From positions 4,790,559 through 4,854,558 of the forward strand of contig SDUX01000004.1 in NCBI GenBank assembly GCA_008729055.1: 64,000 nt of DNA, given 5' to 3'. The position numbers were made by a program, and so were the translations under genes. This document shows positions 1 through 11,011 of the stretch, piece by piece. Position 1 is the first letter of the stretch, and each line of letters begins with the position of its first letter. Source of the stretch: Pyropia haitanensis (lineage: Eukaryota > Rhodophyta > Bangiophyceae > Bangiales > Bangiaceae). The notes under the pieces are model-generated. The model ran no database searches. It was not told the origin of the DNA and worked only from the letters and a program-made list of their open reading frames with translations.

Positions 1-232
1 ATACGTTTCGGTTGACTTTTTCGCAACATTCAGTGTCAATTGGTCTCTTGTCCTGGGCGAACCGACAGTACAGTACATTCGACACCACCACCATCGCTGA
101 CCCGCCTGCTTCCAAAAAAGCATCGATACCCCACGGACGGACACCTTGACGCTGCCAACCACCCTCGCCCTATCCTCTTCTCACCTCCTTCGCCCCCCCT
201 CCCCCCCCCCACTCCACACCCCCCCTGCCACG

Positions 233-1723
233 ATGGATTCCACACTGGCGCTTGTCAAGCCGCACGCCTTCCCCCGCGCCGATGAGATCCTCTCGGCCAT
301 CACCAGCGCCGGCTTCACCATCACCGCCAAGGACGTGCTGTCGCTAAACACCACCCGCGCGGCCGCCTTTTACGCAGCGCATCCCCCACCTTCTGGAGGC
401 GCGTCAGGCTCCTCCGCGTCTGTGGCGGACCTCATCGCCGCCCTCACTGCCGGCCCGGTCATGGCGCTGGTCGTGTCCAAGTCGGGGGGGAGCGTGACCG
501 CCGAGCTCGGTTCGCTCGCGGGCCCTGACGACCCCGCCACCGCCCGCACGTCGGCACCCGGCAGCCTGCGCGCGCGCTTTGGGGTGGACGCTGCCAAGAA
601 TGCGGTGCACGTGGTCGCCACCGGCGCCGACGCGGAGGCGCAGGTGGCGTTTTTCTTCCCCGAGCGCGAGCGGGAGCTCCCGTCGGGGGCGGCGGCCAAG
701 GAGTACCTGATGGGCAGTGTGGTGCCGTCGCTGACCAAGGGCCTCACCGAGCTGTGCCGCGTGGCCCCTGCGGACCCATTGGGCTGGCTGTCTGCTTTTC
801 TGGGCGACGCCGCCCGGGAAGCACGGGGAGGGGACGCCTCCGCCGACGCGGAAACGGGGACGACAACAGACGTGGCAGCGGCTGGAGAGGCCAAGAAGGA
901 CAAGCAAAAGATTGTGTTTGTGCTGGGTGGTCCGGGCTCTGGTAAGGTACGTCTTGAGGCGCGGCTGTGGGTTGTGGGGGTGCTTGTGGGGGGGGGAGGG
1001 GCTGCGGGGCAGCGCAGCGGGCCGGGGCTGGTGGTCTGGGCTTCTTATGCAGCATTTTGCCGCTGAGACTTGTGTTTGGCTGACGTGAGTGGCGCTTGGG
1101 AAACATGGTGTCTGGTCGCACGTATTGACGTTGCTGCTTCCATGGTGCGCGCTCCACTCCGCCGCCTACCTGCTCTGTTTGTGCGTCATTTCTGTTCTGT
1201 GTCTCCCACACTCTCGCAGGGCACCCAATGCGCGCGGCTGGTGGAGGAGTTTCACTTTGCCCACTTTTCGGCGGGCGACCTGCTGCGCGCCGAGGTCAAG
1301 TCGGGCTCCTCCACGGGCGTGGAGATTGACCGGATGATTGCGAATGGGGAGATCGTACCCGGGGACATCACCATTGGTCTGCTGGCCAACGCGATTGGCA
1401 CGTCCACGGCCCCTGGTATCCTCATTGATGGGTTCCCCCGCAAGCTGGACCAGGCGGGGGCGTTTGAGAAGGACGTGTCGGACTTTGCGTTTGTCCTCTT
1501 CTTTGACTGCCCCGAGGAGGTGATGGAGGAGCGGTTGCTCAAGCGGGGGGAGACCAGCGGCCGCGTGGACGACAATGCGGAGAGCATCCGCAAGCGGTTT
1601 GACACGTTTGTTAAGACGAGCATGCCCGTCATTGAGTACTACGAGGCCAAGGGCAAGGTCCGCCGGGTGGACGCGACCAAGACGCCCGACGAGGTGTACG
1701 GGGTGGTCAAGGGCTATTTCTAG
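233..1723 (+). CDS. Nucleoside diphosphate kinase / UMP-CMP kinase fusion protein
   Basis: Two exons, 233-946 and 1220-1723, joined across a 273-bp intron (donor AAG|GTACGT, acceptor CTCTCGCAG|GGC), give 405 residues. Residues 1-150 are an NDP-kinase fold: an N-terminal LALVKPHAF, a TAGPVMALVV strand, and PGSLRARFG followed by NAVH, which keeps the catalytic His of the NxxH motif although the usual GS after it is replaced. A linker of about 80 residues leads to a nucleoside monophosphate kinase. Its P-loop GGPGSGKGTQ is split by the intron; HFSAGDLLRAE, IDGFPRKLDQ, FFDCPEE and DDNAESIRKRF follow. This pattern resembles plant UMP-CMP kinase more than adenylate kinase. Known chemistry: UMP/CMP to diphosphate, then NDP to NTP, so one chain could do both steps. 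The ATG at 233 starts directly with the NDPK strand. Substrate preference is inferred from motif similarity only. Confidence 0.85.
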
Positions 1724-2673
1724 GATGAGTGCCTGGCGTGGCGTCTGCGTCTGCGGCCCGCGGGCGCCCTCTTCTTTAAGTCGCTCGTGTCGTCTTGATA
1801 GGCAGACCACGGCGGGCGTGGGTCACACGCCCCTGGCCACTACTGCCCGGGGCTGGCGGTGTTGGTTGAAAAGAAGAATCGCAGAACACGCACGTGAGAG
1901 CACCGCGGGCAGCCGCTGTGGGTGTGACTGCAGAGGCATGGAGAGCGCACTGTCCCGTCTGCGCGTTGGCGCATGCGAGGGCGACGATGCACCCATAGCG
2001 TGGCGGTGACGAGTGTCAGCCACGGCTCCTGCGTCGGCCGCACGCACGCGCCCAGCACGGGCGCAGCCCACCGCCCAGACCCCGCCCCCCGCCGGCCGCA
2101 CGTAGTCCCGGTGCGGCCGCGCGTCGCGCCAAGGCAGGCGGTATCGTCGTCTCTTGCTGGGCGAACGGTGTAAGCCGTGACGGGCGGATCCTTTGGCTGT
2201 TCGAAACACTTTGGCACCGAATTATGAAACATCGGCCTCACCAGGGCCGCAGCGTCGAGGGACAGCGGGCGCAGTGGCTGCAGCCCTTTCCATTCCGCCG
2301 CCCCCCACCTCTCTCGGCTCTTCCCCTTCCGCTCCCCCTCCGCTCCCCCTTCCTCCCTCCGTTCCTTCCCCCCCCTCCCCCCCCCCCTGCCCCTACGTTA
2401 GGGAAACACCTACTACAGTACGTACGTACGTCCGCGTGTCGGTTGACTCACTTCTCTTCTTCCCCGGTGCACACGCCCTCCACCTGCCTCCTCTCTCCAC
2501 CCTCCTTGATTCCGGTTCCCCCCCTCCCCCCCCCTCCCCCAACCTTCCCGGGCTTCTTCCCCCACCGCCGTCCGCCTCTCTCTTTTCCCTCGCCTCCCCC
2601 CCCCCCTTCCCTCCGTCTCCACCATCTCCCCCCCCCTCCCCCCCCCCTCCCTCCCCGCCCGGCGCCCCCGTCA
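1724..2673. other. Intergenic: 3' region of the kinase gene and pyrimidine-rich leader of the next gene
   Basis: No supported gene. From about 2290 to 2670 the + strand is strongly C/T-rich with long C runs, as seen just upstream of several other start codons in this window (for example 180-230 and 57140-57210). It is probably 5' leader or promoter sequence of the OB-fold gene. Confidence 0.5.
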
Positions 2674-2971
2674 ATGAGCGCCGCGGGCACGCCGGCCCCC
2701 CGGCCGCGCATCCCCGGCCCCGCGGGCGTCGACGCCGCCCCCGACGACGCGGCGTGCACGCCGCGGTCGGCGCGCAAGCGCCGGCGTAACGCGCCCTTCA
2801 CCACCCCCCCATGGGCGGCCATGGTCGCCCACGTGACCGCCACGGGCGCCGCGGCGGGCGGGTCCCCCCGCTGGCCCGCCCCCGCCGCCTCCCGCCTGAG
2901 CGTGGCGGGCTCGCTGGTGTCAGCGCCGACGCCAGGGGGCGGCAGCGGCAGCGGCGGCGGCGGCGGCAGCG

Positions 2972-3009
<38 letters not shown>

Positions 3010-3926
3010 GGCGGCGGTGGCGGCGGCGGGCGCCTCGGCGGCTGCCTGGCGCTCCTCGCCGCCCGCGTCCGCGCGGCGGACCCGACGCCCGCGCCGTCGC
3101 TGGCGGTGCTCCTCGGGCGCGTCGCGCCCGCCGCGGGCGGCGACGTGGCCGTCACGCTCCTCGACCCGACGGGGCGGATGGAGGGGACGCTCCACCGGTC
3201 CGTGCTGGCGGGGGGGTGGGCGGCCACGGCCGCGGCCGCGGCGGGGGGCGGGGAAGCCAGAGAGGGGGTCGGGGGTAGCCGCGCGCCCGCCACCGCCACC
3301 GCCGCTGCCGCCGCCGCCGCCGCCGCCGCCGTCGATGCCGGCAGCGGCACTACCGTCGAGCCGCCCGCCCGTGCCGCCGCCGCCGCCGCCGCGTCACGCG
3401 CGGCGGCGGCGCTGACGCCCGGCGCGGTGGTGCTGCTGCGCAACGTGGCGGCGGTGGCGCTGGTCCCGCCCGGCACCCCCCGGTGGCACATGCTGCCCGA
3501 CGCGGACAAGATCCACCTCATCCTCACCGCCGCCGCGGTCGTGCGCGTGTGGCCCGCCGCGACGCCGCCGCCGCCGCCACGGGCCGCCGCCGCCGCCGCC
3601 GCCGCGGCGCGGCCGACCGACGTGTACGAGCCGGCGGCGCTGGCGTGGAGCCCGCCGCGGTCGCTGCCGCGGCGGTGGTCCACCCCCGCCCGCCCGCCGC
3701 CGCCGCCGTCGGTGGGGGGTGCGGACGCGGCCGAGGCAGACGCGGCGGACGGCTGGCGGCGGGGGGGGGGGGTGCCGCCCGCCCTGGGGGGGGGGGAGGG
3801 ACGGGCGGGCGTCCACACCCCGCCGGCCGCCGGCCGCCGCCGCCGGTGGGACGCCGTCGCCCGGCCGCCGCGGCCCGGACGGGGTGGCGCGGCAGCTGCC
3901 GTTTTCCGCGCCCCGCCGGGTTGGCC

Positions 3927-3976
<50 letters not shown>

Positions 3977-4033
3977 CGTGGTGGGAGCGGAGGAGGGGGA
4001 GGGCAGTGGCGGCCGACGCCGCCGCCGTCCCGG

Positions 4034-4075
<42 letters not shown>

Positions 4076-4182
4076 ACGCCGTCGCCGCGGGGGCCGCCGC
4101 CGCCGACGCCGCTCGGCCGCGCGCCGCCGCGGGCGGCGGCGGCCGCCGCGGGGGCACCCCGCCCGGCGGTGGCGGCCGGCCG

Positions 4183-4214
<32 letters not shown>

Positions 4215-4710
4215 CCGGGATGGACGCGCGCCCGCACAGGGACGGTGGCGGTGGTGGCGGTGGTGGCGGTGGTAGCGGTGGTGGCGGTGCGGGCGGCGGC
4301 GGTGGTGGCGGTGGGGGTGGGGCGGGGGGGAGCGGCGCCCCGCTGCCGGTCGCGTCGCAGGTGATGATTGAGGAGCTCCTCGAGGGCCTCGACCCGAGGT
4401 ACGTGCCACACGCCGCTGGTGGCGAGAGCGGGGGAGAGGGGCGGGTGGTGGGCGGGGGAGGGGGAGGGGGGGGCGGGGGGGTGCCTCGCCTGCGGCGCGG
4501 TGCGGGGGGAAGGGGGGGGGGGTGCCGCCGCCGCCCATTGCCGCCGCCGCCGCCCCGACCGGCGCGAGCGACCCACTGACGCGCCCCGCTGCGCGCTGCG
4601 TGCCCCCCGCGTGTGCGCCGCGCCGTCGCGGCCGGCTCGGCCAACCGACGCCCGCCGGCGACGCCGCTCCTGTCCCCGGCCGCCGCCACTGGCGCAGGGA
4701 GTTTGAGTGA
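2674..4710 (+). CDS. HROB-like (C17orf53-like) OB-fold protein, frameshifted, with a 12-nt coding tail after the last intron
   Basis: The start is the ATG at 2674, in a C-rich context. A disordered N-terminus containing a (Gly)n run encoded by GGC repeats precedes an OB-fold-like segment at about 3050-3560: SLAVLLGR, a strand ending in TLLDPTGRMEGTLHRS, then LTPGAVVLLRNVAAVAL and MLPDADKIHLIL. The DPTG.M.GT.HR and L.PG.V.LLR..  signatures match the conserved domain of HROB, which in animals loads the MCM8-MCM9 helicase during homologous recombination. Downstream, the frame appears to change within the G runs at 3761-3796. The new frame ends in MIEELLEGLDPR at 4398 with a good donor (AG|GTACGT); the acceptor GGCGCAG at 4697 adds only E-F-E-stop. 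(Ala)n and (Gly)n insertions lie inside the domain. The HROB assignment is by motif recognition; the 3' half is less certain. Confidence 0.6.
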
Positions 4711-4859
4711 CGGCCGGCGCGGCCGTTGGCGTCGTGTCCCCCTCCCCACATCCCACCCTTCCCCCCCCCCCCCCCCCCCTTCTGCACTGGCCGCCCGGTA
4801 CAACCGTCCATGCCGCGCCCGCCGTCGTTACCGCTCATGGCCATAGAACCCCCGGTCCC

Positions 4860-5150
4860 CCCCCCCTTTTTTTTTTTTTTGTTTTTTTTTCTTTGCCTCG
4901 TCCGCGGCTCCCGCCCCCCCAGACGGTCCATCCCCCCCCCCCCCCCGCGGCCGGCGCGGCCCGTGCACTCCCCGCCGCCACCCGCCCCGCCCCGCCCCGC
5001 CCCCCCCCAGCCGCTCACCACGCGCACAACGGCACCGCGCCACGCCGCGCTACGTGGTGGGGGCGGCGGGGGGGGGGCGCCGCCGTCGGCGTCACCCTCC
5101 CCCCCCCAGCGCCGCCGCGGGCGCCACGGCGGCGGCGGCGGTGGCGGCGG

Positions 5151-5199
<49 letters not shown>

Positions 5200-5340
5200 A
5201 CCTCCTCCCTCCGCGTCGGCTTGCTCTCCGCCGACGCCCCCCGCGGCGGCGACGACCACCTCCCGCGCGGCGCGGAGCAGCCGGTGGTGGTCTGCCTCCG
5301 CCCCCCCCCCCCCGCGTCCCCCTCTTTGCCGCCGCCGTCG

Positions 5341-5380
<40 letters not shown>

Positions 5381-5677
5381 ACGGCGCCGACGGCGCCAAC
5401 GCTGGCGGCGGTGGGCATCCCCCACCGGCGGTGGGGACGCCCGCCAGCCGACCCCGGGACGATAGGCGCCACAGGACGGCCGCGGCGGTGGCGAGGGCGG
5501 CCACCTCCCCCGCGCCGCCGCCGCTGTCGTCGCTACGAATCGACGGCGGCGGCGGTGACGCGGGCGGCGCCGGGTCGCGGCTGCCGCCGCCGCACGCCGG
5601 TGCACGCCCGGAAGGGGGGGGGGGGGCTGACCGCGTGCACTCCACCGCCGCCGCCTTGGCCGCCACCCCCGCCGCGC

Positions 5678-5712
<35 letters not shown>

Positions 5713-7360
5713 ACCGCGTCGGCCACGCCCGTGGCGGCACGCCACCCCACCGCGGCCGCCGCGGACGCTGGCGGCCACACCGCCACGCCGCCGTGTGTGG
5801 CGGCCGTGGCGGCCGCCGCCTGCGGCACCGCCGTGGACGCCAGCGGCGTGCGGCCGGCGGCACCAGCGGCGGCGGCGGCGGCAGCGGCGGCAGCGGCGGC
5901 GGCGGTGGTGGTGGTGGCGGTGGCCACGGCGGGCGGTGGCCACGCCGCCGCCGCCGCCGCGCCGGCCGCCGCGGGCGGCCGTGACGCCGACCGCCGGGAC
6001 GGCGGCGGCGACGACGACGCCGACGCCGCCGACGCGGACGGCGGCGACGGCGGTGACGGCGGCGGCAGCGGCCGCGGGGACCGCAGCGGCAGTGGCAGCG
6101 GCGGCGGCAGCGGGTAGCCGCCCGCCGCCCATCCCCCCACCGGCGCGCTCACACCCCTGCCACCCACCCACGCCGCCGCGGCAGCGTAGGCGCCGCCGCC
6201 ACCGTCGCCGCCGCCGCCGCCACCACAGCGGTGGGCCCCAACGGGCGGGCGCCCCCCCCCCCCGGCGCCCCCGCCGGCGTCCCCCCCCCCCCCACCGACG
6301 CGGCCGCCGCGGCGAGCGCCGCCGCCGCCACGGGCGGTACGACCGCCGACGCGGCACGCCGTGGCGGCAGCGGCCGCGGCGGGCCGCCGCGGCCGGCCGG
6401 CCACGGCGGCGGCCGGCCGCCGCGGCTGCCGCCGCCGTCGGTCGGCGCCACCCACGACCGCCGCCGCGGGCGTGGCCAGGCGGTGCCGCGGGCGCAGCCG
6501 ACGGCGCCGCCGTCAGTGTGGGCGCTCGTGCTGCCGACGCTGGCTCGGTCGCCGCCGCCGCCGCCGCGGCCGGGGAGGCGGGGGGGGGGGCGCCGCCGCT
6601 GCTGGCGCTGACGCTGCCGTCGGCGGCGGTGGCGGCGGTGGCGGCGGTGGCGGCGGTGGCGGCGCCGCCGCCGCCGCCGCCGCCGACGGCAGGGGCTGAC
6701 GCTACGCCCCCCCGCGCGAGCCGTCCGGATACTGGGCGACGGAGGCACGCCGCCCACCCGCCGGCCGGCGTTGACGCGGCCCGCCCCCCCCCGCCGCCGC
6801 CGCCGCCGCCGCCACGGGCGGCGAAGTATACGCCGCCGCCGCCACGGGCGGCGACGTATACGCGGCCGCCACGGGCGCCCCCCCCCCCCCACCGCCGCCA
6901 CCGCCGCCGTCGCCGCCTCTGCCGCCTCTGCCGCCGCCGCCGCCGCGGCCGCCGCCTCTGCCGTAGCCCGCACCGCCCGCTCCGCCCCCCCCAGCGCCGC
7001 GCCCGGCGCCGCCGCCGCCGCCGATGCCGCCGCCGACGCGGCCGCCGCCGCCGCCGCCGCCTCTGCCGCCGCCACACTCGACCGTGGCCGGCGGCCACCC
7101 CCCCCACCCGCCGGCCCGCCGCTGCGGTGGCCACCAGTGACGCCCGCGGCGGCGGCACGCCACGCGGCGAGCTCCGCCGCCGCCGCGTCGCGCTCGGCGG
7201 TGGCCGCGGCGGTGCCGGCGGCGAGGGCACGGAGGATACGCGACGCGCGGGCGACGGAGGCGGCGGAGAGGGCGGATGGCGTCCGCCGCGCCGGCCGGCC
7301 GCCGCTGGTGGCTGCCGCGGTGGCGGCGCCGGCGGCGGCGGCGGCGCCGGCCGTGGTGGT

Positions 7361-7413
<53 letters not shown>

Positions 7414-7790
7414 CGACCAGGCGGGGAGGGGTGGCGCGGCGGGGGGAAGGGGGCGCCGCCGGTAGGGGGGGGGGGCCGCCCCGCCGGCCGGCCGGCGACG
7501 GGGGTGTGCGGCGGGGCCAGCGTGGCGAGGGGGGCGGGCTGCTCCGCAGCCGCCGTGCCGCTGACGCTGGCAGGGGCGTCCCCGCGGGAGCGCCCGCCGC
7601 GGCTGCCGCCGTTGCGCCCAGGTGTGGGGAGGTGACCCGCCGCGACAGGGGCGGCGCCGCCGACAGAGGGGTGCCGCCGTGCGGCGCCGCCGACGGCAGG
7701 GAGGTGTCCGTGTGCCACCGCGGGGGGGGGGGGGCGTGCCGCCCCGCGGGGGGGGGGTTGCCGCCGCCGCCGCCGCCGTGGGCGCGCCAC

Positions 7791-7836
<46 letters not shown>

Positions 7837-8209
7837 TGGCGCGCCCGCCGGCGCGCCGCCCCACCCGTCGGCGGCCACCGCCGCCGCCGCGTTTGGCGGC
7901 GGCGGCAGAAAGTGGGCGGCCGCAACCGCCGCGGCGGACGCGGCCGTCGCCGCCGCCGCCGCCGCGGCGGTGGCCACCCCCGGCGGGGGTGCCGCCCCCC
8001 GTCCACCACCGGCGGCGCCACGCCCACCCCCACCACCGCCACCGCCACCGGCGTCCTTGCCACCGCCACGGAACCCCCCCCCCACCACCACAGCCGCGGC
8101 CGCGGCGGCCGTGGCCGCCGCCGCAGCCGCCGCCGTGACCGCGGTGACGGCGGCGGCGACGGCGGCGGCAGCGGCGGCGCAAACGCAAACTCCGTTGCCG
8201 TCAGCGAGC

Positions 8210-8259
<50 letters not shown>

Positions 8260-8574
8260 TTGCCAGCAACAGCGGCGCCATCCCAGTAGACGGCCGTGGC
8301 GGTGGGGGCGGGGGGGAGGGGGGCGGCGGGGGGCACCAACAGGGAGGACAAGCCGCTGGCAAAGGACGGGTAGGATGGGAGGGGGGGGGCGGGGGGGGGG
8401 GCGCCGGGCGGGTGCCACCGTGGGGGGGGGAGGGGGGGGTGGGGGGGGGCTGGGGGGGGGGGGGGGAGCGCCACCGCCGGTGGTCGCGGTGGCTGCCGGG
8501 GGGGGGGTGGGGACCGCACGCCGGGGGGGGGGGGGGGGGGGGGGGTACGCCCCGGGGGGGGGGACCGCCGCCAT
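4860..8574 (-). other. Possible Pro/Ala/Gly-rich coding region hidden in low-complexity DNA
   Basis: No domain is recognised and the gene is not proven. Some minus-strand segments read like real protein rather than pure triplet repeat. An ATG at 8574 begins MAAVPPPGAY. A segment near 8400-8180 includes FASGLSSLLVP, then TAVYWDGAAVAG, then SLTATEFAF. A heptad-like alanine-rich helix lies near 7290-7130 (SVARASRILRALAAG, AERDAAAAELAAWRAA). A further island near 5530-5430 reads AALATAAAVLWRLSSRGRL. These islands lie in different frames, separated by G/C homopolymers or GCC runs, so several length errors or introns would have to be assumed. It could equally be non-coding repeat. Confidence 0.25.
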
Positions 8575-8639
8575 GGCGGCGACCGCGACGGTGGGGCCGC
8601 GGGAGAGGGAGCCGCCGGGGGGGGGGGAGAGAGGGGCAG

Positions 8640-8900
8640 GGCGGAGGAGGATGGGGTCGGCCGAGGAGGCGGGTGGGAGGGAGGAGACGGATGGGGTCGG
8701 CCGAGTAGGCGGGTGGGAGAGGGAGGAGCGGAGCGGGGTACAAGGGGCGGGGCGGGTGGGAAAAGGCCACCGTGTCGGCCGAGCGGGCGGGTGGGCGGGA
8801 GGAGGGCAGCGGCGCGGGAGGGGAGGGGGCGGGGGGGGGAGGAGGCCACCGTGTCGGCCGACTGGGCGGGTGGGAGGCAGGAGGGCAGCGGCGCACGAGC
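8640..8900. repeat. Degenerate direct repeats with a GTCGGCCGA core
   Basis: A core of GTCGGCCGA followed by a short variable step and GGCGGGTGGGAGG recurs four times, near 8652, 8695, 8773 and 8853. The last two copies also share the flank GGCCACCGTGTCGGCCGA. Spacing is irregular (about 43-80 bp), so this is a degenerate minisatellite rather than a perfect array. Confidence 0.6.
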
Positions 8901-9678
8901 AGAGGCGGGCGGGGGGGGGAGGGGGAGACGGACACTGCTGCCGCCGCCGCGGCCGCCGCCGCGGCCGCCGCCGTGCCGCGGGCGGCCGGGTCAAGACGGC
9001 CGCCGCGGTGGGCCGGCCGGGACCGGTAGGACCTGGCGCGCCACCGCGGCCGGCGCGTCCACGCACCAGACCCCCCCCTCCCCCCCCCCCCCCCCCCCAA
9101 AACCAGCGTCCGCCGCCGCCACCGCCCGCCGCGGCCGTCCACTGGTGTGCCACCACCACCACCCCCGCCGCCGCGGGCGGCCGCCACCACGCCGCGCACC
9201 GCCCACCGGTGCGCGGCGCCGCGGCGGGGAGCGCCGTGCCGCCCGGCCCGTCCCCGCGGTGCGCGGCGGGGACGGGGGGTGTCCGCGACTTCCCCCCCCC
9301 CCCCCCTCTCCCCTCCCCCCACGCCGGCTGTGCCGCCACGGCGGTTGTCCCACGGGTAGCGCCCGCCGGGAACGCGCGCGTCGGGTGTGGGGGGGGGGGA
9401 CTGGGAAGGACGGGAGTGGCCGGCGGGTGGGGAGGGGAGGGGGGGAAAGGGTGGTGGACACCCACGGGTGCGCCGCGCCCCGTGCGCCTCGCCGGGTCCC
9501 GTCTACCCGCCGCCGCGGCGCGTCGGCCGTCTGCCCGTGTGTCCCGGCGGCCGGCGGCCGAGGGGGGGTGGGGGGGGGTGGGGGGGCGGCCGCCGCCGCC
9601 GCCACGCGGCGGCGCGCCGCCGCGGGCGGCCGCCCGCGGCGGCGGGTGGCGACGAGAAAAAACGGCCGCGCCGGCTTG

Positions 9679-9683
9679 GGGAG
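9679..9683. repeat. Target-site duplication (left), GGGAG
   Basis: GGGAG directly precedes the TG of the left LTR and recurs directly after the CA of the right LTR at 16426-16430. Five-base duplications are typical of Ty1/copia integration. Confidence 0.85.
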
Positions 9684-10274
9684 TGTGATTACGCCGCTGC
9701 GGGGGGGGCGTGCGCTGCCCCGCACCCTCGTGCCGCGCGGCGAGGCGAGACTCGGACCCAGCCATGTGACCGATGATTGGGCGCTGGACCGGATCCTGCC
9801 AAGATTGTGGGGGACACGCGTTTGCGTTTGGTCAGACCTCGGCGGGGTGTGACCGAACATCAATGATGTTTGGTCAAACCCCCGGTGATGGCTGACAGAT
9901 TGGGTCGGGCCGATTGGCTCGATTATGTGTTTCGCCAGGCCGTGATTGGCCGGTTTGTGCATTGTTTTGCTTGAGTGGAAGGGGGTGATTCGCGGGTGTT
10001 GTCCACAATAGGTGGGCTGATGGCCGTGTGGAGAGGGGGGGCTAGACTTGCGTCTGTGGGCGTGTCGGGGGCGCTCACCGCCGCGTGCGGCGGACCTGCC
10101 GCCGCGTGCGGGGCGGGGTATAAGAGCACCCGGCCGCGCACCTGAGTGCCGGGCGCCCTCGGCCCGGCAGACTAGACATTGGAACTCGCCACCCCGCGTT
10201 GGGGTGTCGGGTCGCCGGTGTCTGGCCTCGTGGGGTACACTGCGTTTTTCTCCACATCCTCGCCGATACTCACA
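9684..10274 (+). repeat. Left LTR (591 bp)
   Basis: It starts TGTGATTACG and ends ACTCACA. It is apparently identical to 15835-16425. It contains a TATA-like GTATAAG at 10118 followed by a GC hairpin-forming stretch, so it should hold the element promoter. Confidence 0.95.
10118..10124 (+). promoter_or_regulatory. TATA-box-like element in the left LTR
   Basis: GTATAAG stands out in an otherwise GC-rich LTR, about 150 bp before its end. That is the expected spacing for a U3/R promoter. The same motif is at 16269-16275 in the right LTR. The transcription start is not determined. Confidence 0.5.
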
Positions 10275-11011
10275 ATCGCGATTTCCGTGCCGGCGAGCAG
10301 GACGCGCGTTGCACCGCCGGGCGCGCCGGGTGTGCTGGGGTTGCCCGTGCGTGCGTGCATTGCGAGACACCGCGTTGCCCCTGTGCGGACGCTTTCCGAT
10401 TACCCTGCCCCTCCCCCGTAACGGGTCTTGACTCCCCCACGACGTGGGGGTTCCTTTCCTTGGGGGAGGCTTGGTCACGTTGATCTGGCGCGTGGCTCGT
10501 CCTCTTTCGGGGAAGGCATTGCCGCTGAAACCTGGAGTCGGGTCGCCCGTGTCGAGGCCAGTGACGGAGGTGTGCGTGTGGCGACCCGGGAGAGCGACGA
10601 GGCAGATTTCCCTTGCACTAGCGGACGGGCACACTGGTACCACACGTGCGCGTCTCGGTGTGTAGCTCCGTGCGGGCCAACGCGAGTGCCGCGGCGTGCG
10701 CGTACGTGCTCGTGTACTTGCGGGAGCTGGACCTTGGTGTGCGGGGGGAGCTGGACCTTGGTGTGCGGGGGGAGCTGGACCTCGGCGTGCGGGGGGGAGC
10801 TGGACCTCGGTGTGCGTGGGGGGACACTCGATTGCTTGTGTCAATTGGGGGGTGGGCCGGTTCGCGTGGCCCTCGCGCCCTGGATCAACACAAGAAGGCA
10901 CAAGGTCAAGGTCAAGCCCAAGATCAAGGTGGTGGTCAAGGTCAAGCCCAAGACCAAGGTGGTGGTCAAGGTCAAGCACGACTTTGAGAGGACCCTGTTG
11001 CGCTTGTCGCC
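10275..11011 (+). other. Retrotransposon leader with two tandem-repeat arrays
   Basis: The 737-bp leader between the left LTR and gag contains two arrays. At 10722-10818 there are about four copies of a ~24-bp unit with core GAGCTGGACCTTGGTGTGCG. At 10901-10978 a ~30-bp unit (AAGGTCAAGCCCAAGATCAA, then GGTGGTGGTC) occurs about two and a half times. Short ORFs cross the arrays, but none has a recognisable product. A packaging or translation-control role is possible but not shown. Confidence 0.7.

Larger units (their letters stand above)
4711..9678. other. 5-kb GCC/GGC triplet-repeat and homopolymer block
   Basis: Between the OB-fold gene and the retrotransposon the DNA is dominated by GCC/GGC and CCA/GGT triplet runs and C or G homopolymers, with a T-rich stretch at 4867-4891. 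All six frames are open for thousands of bases simply because the triplets contain no stop. Apart from the possible minus-strand gene described separately, no conserved feature is visible. Confidence 0.6.

Noticed and set aside
2448..6455. 1335-codon minus-strand ORF
   Set aside because: It runs antisense through the HROB-like gene and the GCC/GGC block. Triplet repeats have no stop in any frame, and the conserved domain is on the + strand.
9923..10141. 72-codon minus-strand ORF present in both LTRs
   Set aside because: It is repeated only because the LTRs are identical, and is antisense to the element with no known domain.
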